Assembly (NCBI GenBank): GCA_034440575.1
Contig: JAOTOL010001519.1
Span: 1,396,697 to 1,460,696, forward strand
Direction: 5' to 3'
Source: Imbricaverruca yamaguchii
Taxonomy: Eukaryota > Arthropoda > Thecostraca > Neoverrucidae
Length of the DNA stretch: 64,000 bases
The position numbers and the translations under genes were made by a program. Below are positions 55,536-64,000 of this stretch, piece by piece (position 1 is the first letter of the stretch; the number at the start of each line of letters is the position of its first letter). The notes below the pieces were generated by a model. That model searched no databases. It was not told the DNA's origin and saw only the letters and a program-made list of their open reading frames with translations.

Positions 55536-55794
55536 TAACGTTGATTTATAATATCAAAGTACTATTGTATTACTGAGGTGAGTATATGGGGTGAAATCCT
55601 ATCGCTCGTAGGCACCTGAATATATTGTCAGAATGAATTATGTCCGAGTCATCTGCCTGAATGTCGCGATGAACTAAGTGTCCGACACCATTTCCGAAAA
55701 GTATCCTTCGCTCTCTTGAGAAGTGTTTGCACGAGAAGAGTACGTGTCGCACCGTGAGGGTTTCCAGACAGCGAGGACACTTGGGCCTCTCTTC

Positions 55795-56640
55795 TCCAAC
55801 CTCCAGTGGACAGGTGGCCAGCACAACGCCTCGCCGACCCACCTGCGGTATATCTGCACCTCCAGTGGACAGGTGGCCAGCACGAGAGACTCGCCGACCC
55901 ACCTGCGGTATATCTGCACCTCCAGTGGACAGGTGGCCAGCACAACGCCTCGCCGACCCACCTGCGGTATATCTGCACCTCCAGTGGACAGGTGGCCAGC
56001 ACAACACCTCGCCGACCCACCTGCGGTATATCTGCACCTCCAGTGGACAGGTGGCCAGCACAACGCCTCGCCGACCCACCTGCGGTATATCTGCACCTCC
56101 AGTGGACAGGTGGCCAGCACAACACCTTGCCGACCCACCTGCGGTATATCTGCACCTCCAGTGGACAGGTGGCCAGCACAACGCCTTGCCGACCCACCTG
56201 CGGTATATCTGCACCTCCAGTGGACAGGTGGCCGGCACAACACCTCGCCGACCCACCTGCGGTATATCTGCACCTCCAGTGGACAGGTGGCCAGCGACAG
56301 GGGCCAGCAGGCTCGCCGACCCACCTGCGGTATATCTGACTGGGGAGGTGGCCAGCACAACGTCGCCGACCCACCTGCGGTATATTGCACCTCCAGTGGA
56401 CAGGTGGCCAGCAAGGCACCTCGCCGACCCACCTGCGGTATATCTGCACCTCCAGTGGACAGGTGGCCAGCACGACACCTTGCCGACCCACCTGCGGTAT
56501 ATCTGCACCTCCAGTGGACAGGTGGCCAGCACGAGAGACTCGCCGACCCACCTGCGGTATATCTGCACCTCCAGTGGACAGGTGGCCAGCACAACGCCTT
56601 GCCGACCCACCTGCGGTATATCTGGGCCGACAGCAGACAA
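55795..56640. repeat. 59-bp minisatellite at the SRD5A3 exon 2 donor
   Basis: About 14 units. On the minus strand each has CAGATATACCGCAG|GTGGGTCGGC: the last 14 bases of exon 2, its donor, and the start of the intron. Reading frames of 180-420 codons on both strands here are artefacts. Confidence 0.94.
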
Positions 56641-56814
56641 GTCGCGAGCACGAGAGACTCGGGAGAGCAGGAGGCTGCGTGGCAGGACGAGAGCCACGCC
56701 AGCGTGTGCCGCAGCCACACCGGCGCCGGCATTCCCACGATGCTCACCCGGATCACCTGCGCCATGGCGAACGTCACCTCCGCGGCGCCGATCACGTAGA
56801 AGTGCTGAAACCAG
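56611..56814 (-). CDS. SRD5A3: SRD5A3 exon 2
   Basis: The acceptor cgttcccag opens WFQHFYVIGAAEVTFAMAQV, and the exon ends ESLVLATCLLSAQIYRR. Human has YFSHFYVISVLWNGFLLW and ends HSLRRLFE. The donor CGCAG|GTGGGT in phase 2 joins exon 3 as YRRLYEHLFVHV. The last 14 exon bases and this donor are repeated about 13 times in the array that follows, so the exact donor used is open. Confidence 0.92.
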
Positions 56815-57244
56815 CTGGGAACGATACTGTGTCAAACGCAGTCCAAACTGGTTATCTGAAGTCGTCTAGAATGACTGCGCGCCTAGATGCCGAGCATCGA
56901 CTCTTGCACGCCAGGGTGTGGTATAATGTACCTTTACTTCTCTTCTAAAGCTCACACCATCCACGTCGAAGGCACGAGCTACATTGACACTTGAACATGC
57001 TTTGAGCATACTTTAAAAAAAAATTAATTATATAATATAACGGGCATCTACAACTTACATGTGTTGTTGCCTGCTAAACTAATAACTATATTACACAAAA
57101 GAGAACACATATATTTTGTTCGCCTATAAACTTGTGACCACGTGACAGCGCAAGACACATTGCACGGTACCCTAAGTGGCAATAAGGACGGAAGCAAGGA
57201 ATTTGAACATCGCTACACAATAATGGGTGGGTGAGAGTGTGATA

Positions 57245-57495
57245 GTGGTGGATCGATAGAGACAGAGACAGGGACAGGGACAGGGACAGGGGCAGGGACA
57301 GGGACAGGGGAGGCAGGGGCAGGGACAGGGGCAGGGACAGGGACAGAGGGATAGGGAGAGGCGGAGGGGGAGAGGGATAGGGAGATGGAGATGGAGAGGG
57401 TGATGGAGATGGAGATGGAGAGGGAGAGGGAGAGGGAGATGGAGAGGGAGAGGGAGAGGGAGAGGGAGAAGGAGAGGGAGAGGGAGAGGGAGGCC
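57245..57495. repeat. Purine-rich hexanucleotide repeat
   Basis: (GGGACA)n passing into (GGAGAG)n and (GGAGAT)n with few breaks, in SRD5A3 intron 1. The strand is almost pure purine and could form a triplex. Confidence 0.9.
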
Positions 57496-58186
57496 AAGGA
57501 CCTTGCTTACTGCCAGGCCAAGCCAGTAAGCCAGTAAGCAAGGGAATGGTCCAAAAAGCCCCATTTTAAATGCTATCTTCAAGTGCAAAGCACAGTACTG
57601 AATCTTCAAGAATAGAGGGTCTTTGAGTATTTCAGTATTTCAAATAATGAATGATGGGATGTGGGCAAACTGAACAAAGTTGTTCTGCTTCATGTTTGAT
57701 GGGCATATTTCAGTAAATTATTAGCATTATACAGCATAATCATTTCACGAGGATATAACCTGCATAGCCACCGACTAGAATGACCCAATCATTTAGGCAC
57801 CAAACATATCCATACGAATTTCATACTCGCAATGACCTTAGGACCTTTTTCGACCCTCGAGTCTAGAACAGCTCGATAATTCGCCGGATTATGTCAATAA
57901 GGAACTGCAAAGAACCAAATTAAAGGACTAGTTCGCCACTGTCCGGCCAGTCAAATTTCTTTATGAATTTCAATATGGCTCGAAATGCTTTGGAGCCTGC
58001 ATAGCTGCATCTGTGATGCAGTTTTTCCACTTTGTTTAATACACTGCAGTAATCTTATTTCAAAGTTAATTTATAGGTCAGGCTAAGTAGCCAGATGAGG
58101 TCACATCAACTTAATTCTGATTGGTGCTTGCACTGAGCAATTCACTGAATCGGATCTGTTCCCCGGTGGAAAGGTAGGTTAAGTCA
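57496..58186. other. SRD5A3 intron 1, nothing recognised
   Basis: AT-rich unique sequence between the purine repeat and the interrupted SINE. Confidence 0.6.
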
Positions 58187-58432
58187 GGTTGGTTGATATT
58201 GATGGTTGTAATTGGTTTACGACGCCTCAACTGTTTCGGGCCACACAGTGACGACAATATATCACGCCAATCGGTCGCAGGCGAATAGTAGCGACAGGCG
58301 GAACTCGAAGCCACACCGCCTCCCGACTGGTTGGTTGGTTATTTGGGCTTAGGGGCGCATCGACTGCTTCGGTCATACAGCGCCCATACCTCCCGACTGG
58401 AAGACGAGCACCTTATCCATAGATTACTTGTG
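58187..58432 (-). mobile_element. tRNA-derived SINE, family V, interrupted copy
   Basis: A degenerate family V copy: the tail is near 58187-58235, the body includes CGCCAATCGGTCGCAGGCGA, and the tRNA-like head ends near 58432. It is split at 58331-58388 by a short hairpin retroposon with its own target duplication, so the SINE is older than that insertion. Confidence 0.75.
58331..58388 (-). mobile_element. Short hairpin retroposon, copy 8, nested in a SINE
   Basis: 58 bp, flanked by a perfect 12-bp duplication (CCTCCCGACTGG) at 58319-58330 and 58389-58400. The duplicated target is part of the family V SINE at 58187-58432, which continues on both sides. Confidence 0.92.
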
Positions 58433-58898
58433 CAGCTCCTCTCCAGCGCACTTCCGGAAAACATTGAACCCGTGGGTCTAATGGTGTATTTCATGTTACA
58501 TCTTGAGCCCGTGTTCAGCCATGGCGCTTCTGCACTCTCCCGGGCGGCGACCCGCAATGCTCAAAGCCGAAGCTATCGCCGGGACACACGCCTAACCGAA
58601 CACCACGCATTCCCACTGCGGTTACTCGTGCCTTACTCCAGCACGCGCACCCAGCTTCCGCCGTGCGGCGCTCAGCTCGCTGCCGCGGTCGGCTCAAGGT
58701 CACGGCCCTCAGGCCAGATGACGTGACACCATGTCCGTGAACAACAGATGGCTGCGCATCCCGCACAAAACACACACACACACATCGCTCATCGGCGCAC
58801 AGTAGCGACACCCAGTGGCTAGCCAGGAACTACTAGTTGACCATGCTGCCACGCGGCCATGCAGCCAACGCATGAACAGACCACACTTGCTCCCAAGT

Positions 58899-58957
58899 CA
58901 GTTGGTTGGTTATTTGAGCTTTCGGGCGCATCGACTGCGTCGGTCATACAGCGCCCA
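58899..58957 (-). mobile_element. Short hairpin retroposon, copy 9
   Basis: 59 bp, same loop type as copy 8. Target duplications TTGCTCCCAAGT (58887-58898) and TTGCTCCCAGGT (58958-58969) differ at one position. Confidence 0.88.
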
Positions 58958-59087
58958 TTGCTCCCAGGTTAGGCTAGAACTCACGGACGCTGGAAACTAA
59001 GGAAACTATACATCAATTCATACTAGTGAACATACTGGAGCATTTCATTCTTGAAGAAGTTAGCATTTCTCAGGAAATTATGCTCTC

Positions 59088-59190
<103 letters not shown>

Positions 59191-59598
59191 TGCTAAAGCA
59201 AACAGATACTGCAAACATTATTTTACTATTGCTACAGTTATATCCACTCATGCCTTACTTGACAGTGTTGAATAAGTAGTGTCATGAGCATCATCAGTAA
59301 GCACTTCATGATGATGGATTGGATTCAGAGGCACATCAACTGCCATCAATAGGCAGTTGTTTTATTATCTAGTTACACGATAATTAGAACAGTAGTGCTA
59401 CTTTAAAAATAATCACCCCATCTCCTTGACTCATGAAACATCATTCTGGAATATATTTGTTATTTATATTGCTGTTGAAAGTTTGTGTCCAGAATAGTTC
59501 AGCTTAACCATGTCAGTTAAGTTGCCCATAAATGCAAATAAAACAATAAATTATGAGTCAAAAGCTGGCTGAACAAATACACTTGGTACATTCCTCAC

Positions 59599-59783
59599 CT
59601 CTTTGGTACAAGAAGCATTCCAGTAGATTTCTGTATCGATGCTTTCCCATACAGAAACATCTTCCTTATTAATTCTGGCATATCCCCAAAATTAACAGCA
59701 ATGCAGAGCATGTTAACCATTACTGCCATCAAAATAAAATACCAGAAAATTATATTGATCTCCATATCATATGGGAGCTTCAT
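59599..59783 (-). CDS. SRD5A3: SRD5A3 exon 1 (start codon, first membrane helix)
   Basis: Reads MKLPYDMEINIIFWYFILMA, a long hydrophobic run, then LIRKMFLYGKAS and LLVPK, with donor AGAG|GTGAGG in phase 2. Human has DLIRYGKTK and FDVPKRYF in the same order. A second in-frame ATG lies three codons upstream, but ttttatgtttcag directly before the chosen ATG looks like a splice acceptor, which suggests a 5' untranslated exon upstream. The exon lies in a CpG-depleted block. Confidence 0.9.
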
Positions 59784-60651
59784 CTGAAACATAAAATGGG
59801 ATACATACATTCCATAGAACAAGTCATTGTCATCACCACCTCCAATCACATATGAGCACATCTAAAAATGCAATAATCAGACTTCATTTGGCACATAAAC
59901 ATTTATATTACAATGCTGCTCTGTGATAGGAACTCTATGGGGACAAATCTGCACTGTAGGGTCATGCAATGCAGCAGAAATCAGAGCCTAAATATAAAAA
60001 CTACCTTTCAGGTATGTGGCATAGGGGGGAAGAGGGGATCAGAAAGAAAATCCACCTTGGTCTGCCTTTATCCAGAGACAGAGACAGGTGGCAGTTTTAC
60101 AAAGGCACTTTGCCCCCTGTCTAGTTGCTTTTGATCCTTTCCTGGCTTCAATTAAAGCATTCCTGTCATTTCTGGCTTCAACTAAAACAAGTCATTCCTG
60201 GCTTCAACTAAAACAATCCAGACATTAACTAAAAAAGCACAGTGGATAACATTTATTATTAATAAGAATTGATTCCAAAAAAAATTCTTAGAATTTGCAT
60301 TCACAAAAGTTGTTGCTTGGTGGTAGGAATAAAAATAATTTAGACAGATTGTTTTGAGCACGATTTTCTCAAAACATATTATATTCTGAAACCCATATCC
60401 AAATAGACAGCAAGCAACAAAGCAGTAGGTGCATGAGCATCCTACTTGTGGGGTGTGGGATGAATATTTATTAGTTGTGTGGTGTGAGCATGTCAGGCAT
60501 GGATTTATAAATTTGGCTGACATTGATTAAGTATACCTTTGCTATCATTTTCTCTACCATTGCTCAGGAGGTTGGCTTATAACCACATCCTTCACTAATT
60601 TAACTTTAGCACAACATTTTCACCTGGCAGTCAATTGTCAGCTGCCAGATA

Positions 60652-60841
60652 GGTTGGTTATTGGTTTTATGACATTGTTCTTGATTATTTTTTTTTATGA
60701 TGCATCAACCATTAAGTCATGTAGTGTCACCAATCTGTCAATCTGATTGGTCACAGGTGAAGAGTGGTGACAGGTGAGACTCAAACCCACAACCTTTTTA
60801 TTGTGAGAATAGCAACTTACCCCTAGGCTACTCATCCCCCC
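60652..60841 (-). mobile_element. tRNA-derived SINE, family V, CpG-stripped copy
   Basis: Family V copy lying in a CpG-depleted block upstream of SRD5A3 exon 1. Positions that are CpG in the other copies read TpG or CpA here almost without exception, for example TATGATGCATCAACC for TACGACGCATCGACC. The likely target duplication is GCTGCCAGATA / ACTGTCAGATA. Confidence 0.85.
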
Positions 60842-61559
60842 ACTGTCAGATACTGGAGAGCTGAGTGCAGTATCCACATCAATCAGAAAGCATATTGCAA
60901 TTTGCTGATGCTCATATGTTTACTTCTACTTATTTTGATAGCATTGAAAGTAAAACATCTTTTGTTATTAAAACTGATGTGAGAATTATATTTGGTGATC
61001 ACTGTACTGGACCCCCTGAACCAAAAGCTTACCAGATTTAGGACACTATTTTCAGACTGAATACTTTTTAGTTGACAATGTGTATTTTTGTTAATTCAGC
61101 ATCCTCTCCAATGGGAAAAATAGTCCAGGAACAGGTAGTCACAAGCAAAATAGCAGTGTACTGTCCATGTCAACATAAAAACTGTTAGTCATAGCATCTG
61201 ACGCAGTCTCATACAGTGTACTCAAGTCCATATTCAGTCATCATCACCATTGTCAAAGTCACTATCACCATCACCCTCCCCTCACTCAAAACACCAACAA
61301 ATGCACAACAGCTTAAATAAAATATTTATGCATCCATATGGAGGCTAGAACACACTGGCCTTGATAGAGCATCAGATCACAGCTGGCCTGAACCGTGATG
61401 ATAATGGGTGAAGGTATTTCCTTGGTGCCCAACATTAGGGAGGGATGAAGCCAATGTTTTGGTGTGAAAACTTCATGGTTTGGAAGTCCACTATCTAAAC
61501 TTAATGTTTCCTTACAGTACAAATATGTTGTTGGGCAAGCAGCAGTAAATGAGACTGTT

Positions 61560-63002
61560 GTATCACAATATGCATATGTTATGGCAGCGAGAAAACCATC
61601 ATGAAATCATCGCAGCGGCCCCAGATCATCAGGACATCTTCATCCAGGGATCATATTCTAGTGGTATTGACACATGGGGACACCAAGGACTGCATGAGGG
61701 CAGCAAGTAAAAGAGATTTTTTTTACACTATATATACACGCCACCCCAGCGAGAAACCACTATGAAAGCCATCGCCGCGGCTCCAGATCATCAGGACCTC
61801 TTCCAATAGGTTCAGAGATCATATTCCTAATGTATTTCCGCATGCAGATGCCAAGAATTGCATGAGGCGAGGGAATGAGAAGGTGTTTTTTTAACATGTT
61901 AAGGGAAAAAAAAGGAGGAAAGAAACCAAAACCAAGGCAGCGGCGCCAGATCATCAGGACTTCTCCATAGATCCAGTGATCATATTCTAGTGGTATTGAC
62001 ACATGGGGACACCAAGGACTGCATGAGGGCAGCAAGTAAAAGAGACTGTTTTATCACACTATGCATACGTTACGCCAGCGAGAAACCACTATGAAACCAT
62101 CGCAGCGACTCCAGATCATCAGGACCTCTTCCAATAGGTTCAGAGATCATATTCTTAATGTATTTCCGCATGGAGATGACAAGAACTGCATGAGGGCAGT
62201 AACTAAAAGAGACTGTTTTATCAAGTTATGCACACATTACGGCAGCGAGAAACCACCACGAAACCATCGCAGTGGCTCCAGATCATCAGGACTTCTTTCC
62301 ATAGATCCAGTGATCATATTCTAGTGGTATTGACACATGGGGACACCAAGGACTGCACGAGGGCAGCAAGTAAAAGAGACTGTTTTATCACACTATGCAT
62401 ACGTTACGCCCAGCGAGAAACCACTATGAAACCATCGCAGCGGCTCCAGATCATCAGGACCTCTACCAATAGGTTCAGAGATCATATTCTTAATGTATTT
62501 CCGCATGGAGATGCCAAGAACTGCATGAGGGCAATAACTAAAAGAGACTGTTTTATCAAGTTATGCACACATTACGGCAGCGAGAAACCACCACGAAACC
62601 ATCACATCGGCTCTATATCATCAGGACATCTTCCATTAGACTCAGGGATCATATTCTCGTGGTATTTCCACATGACAATACTAAAAACTGCATGACGGCA
62701 GCAAGTAAAACAGACCGTTATATCACTGTGTATGCGTTACGGTAGCGAGGAAACCACCATGAAACCAACACGTCGGCTCTATATCATCAGGACATCTTCC
62801 ATTAGACTCAGGGATCATATTCTAGTGGTATTTCCACATGGGGATGCGAGGAACTATATGAGGGCAGCAGTAGCAAAGAGACTGTTATATCACACGATGT
62901 ATGCGTAATGGCAGCGGGAAACCACCACGAAACCATCACAGCGGCTCTAGATCATCAGGACATCTTCCATTAGATCCAGGGATCATATTATAATGGTATT
63001 TC
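61560..63002 (+). repeat. 168-bp satellite, forward block
   Basis: About nine units of roughly 168 bp with GCGAGAAACCACTATGAAAC, CCAGATCATCAGGAC, GATCATATTCTAGTGGTATT and GAGGGCAGCAAGTAAAAGAG. Units differ by scattered changes and alternate between two variants. The short frames within them recur at the repeat period and are not genes. Confidence 0.93.
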
Positions 63003-64000
63003 CTGATGATATAGAGTCGCTGTGATGGTTTCGTGGTGGTTTCTCGCTGCCGTAATGTGTACATAACTTGATAAAACAGTCTCTTTTACTTGCTGCCCTC
63101 ATGCAGTTTTTACTATTGTCATGTGGAAATACCAATTGAATATGATCCCTGGATCTAATGGAAGATGTCCTGATGATATAGAGCCGATGTGATGGTTTCA
63201 TGGTGGTTTCCCGCTGCCGTAACGCATACATAGCGTGATATAACAGTCTCTTTTACTTGCTGCCGTCATGCAGTTCCTCGTATCCCCATGTGGAAATACC
63301 GCCAGAATATGATCCCTGAGTCTAATGGAAGATGTCCTGATGATATAGAGCCGCTGTGATGGTTTCGTGGTGGTTTCCGCCGCCGTAATGTGTGCATAAG
63401 TTGATAAAACAGTCTCTGTTACTTGCTGCCGTCATGCAGTTTTTAGTATTGTCATGTGGAAATACCATTAGAATATGATCCCTGGATCTAATGGAAGATG
63501 TCCTGACGAACTAGAGCCACTGTGATGGTTTCGTGGTGGTTTCCCGCTGCCGTAATGTGTGCATAACTTGATAAAACAGTCTCTTTACTTGCTGCCGTCA
63601 TGCAGTTTTTAGTATTGTCATGTGGAAATACCATTAGAATATGATCCCTGGATCTAATGGAAGATGTCCTGATGATCTAGAGCCGCTGTGATAGTTTCGT
63701 GGTGGTTTCCGCTGCCATTACGCATACATCGTGTGATATAAGTCTCTTTACTTGCTGCCCTTATGCAGTTCCTCGTATCCCCATGTGGAAATACCACTAG
63801 AATATGATCCCTGAGTCCAATGGAAGATGTCCTGATCATATAGAGCCGATGCGATGGTTCCATGGTGGTTTCCCGCTGCCGTAACGCATGCACAGTGTGA
63901 TATTACTTGTCTCTTTTACTTGCTGCCGTCATGCAGTTTTTAGTATTGTCATGTGGAAATACCACTAGAACATGATCCCTGAGTCTAATGGAAGATGTCC
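63003..64000 (-). repeat. 168-bp satellite, inverted block
   Basis: The same unit in reverse complement, about six copies, running off the right edge. The switch occurs between GGTATTTCC and TGATGATATAGAG without any spacer. Confidence 0.93.

Noticed and set aside
55570..56869. Open frames of 300-420 codons on both strands
   Set aside because: They arise from the 59-bp minisatellite, which lacks stops in several frames. Only the first 200 bases (56611-56814) are real coding sequence, SRD5A3 exon 2.
57086..57541. Frames of SPSPSP or PLPLPL repeats
   Set aside because: Translation of the purine-rich hexanucleotide repeat.
61560..64000. Short repeated frames (RQRETT...KPSQRLQIIRT type) as a protein family
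   Set aside because: They recur at the 168-bp satellite period, on both orientations, and are broken by frameshifts between units.

Overview
The window is nuclear DNA of an invertebrate animal, most likely an arthropod and possibly a crustacean. The evidence is spliced genes with consensus GT-AG junctions, animal-specific gene families, several tRNA-derived SINEs, and scattered TTAGG-type motifs. The species cannot be named from the sequence. There is no bacterial-style gene organisation, and most long reading frames are shadows of tandem arrays or antisense shadows of real exons.

Three protein genes can be supported. (1) CABIN1, the TPR scaffold of the HIRA histone-chaperone complex and a calcineurin-binding protein, fills about 0.5-31.0 kb on the minus strand. 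I recover the start codon and 15 exons with agreeing splice phases, giving about 3,450-3,480 residues. The last exons lie beyond the left edge. One exon of 7.4 kb carries a roughly 1,780-residue low-complexity acidic insertion absent from vertebrate CABIN1. (2) An intronless apolipoprotein D-like lipocalin lies at 37.7-38.3 kb on the plus strand. (3) SRD5A3, the polyprenol-type reductase of dolichol synthesis, is complete in six exons from 59.8 to 45.1 kb on the minus strand (305 residues), and one of its introns is of the GC-AG type.

Layout: 0.5-31 kb CABIN1 exons with minisatellite-filled introns; 31-34 kb a CpG-depleted AT-rich block around CABIN1 exon 1; 34-37.3 kb degenerate and tandem repeats; 37.7-38.3 kb lipocalin; 38.3-44 kb mostly unrecognised sequence with small retroposons; 44.2-59.8 kb SRD5A3 with arrays, a dead LINE and retroposons; 59-61.5 kb a second CpG-depleted block around SRD5A3 exon 1; 61.6-64 kb a 168-bp satellite that switches orientation at 63.0 kb.

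Three patterns stand out. First, many tandem arrays start at exon-intron junctions and their units copy the splice site plus some exon sequence. Second, a discrete retroposon of about 43-62 bp, essentially a hairpin plus a CCAATAACCAACC-like tail, occurs nine times, seven of them with 12-15 bp target-site duplications. It is homologous to the 3' end of the tRNA-derived SINE in the same window. Third, the 5' ends of both minus-strand genes lie in CpG-depleted blocks, and a SINE copy inside one block has lost essentially every CpG that its sister copies outside keep.
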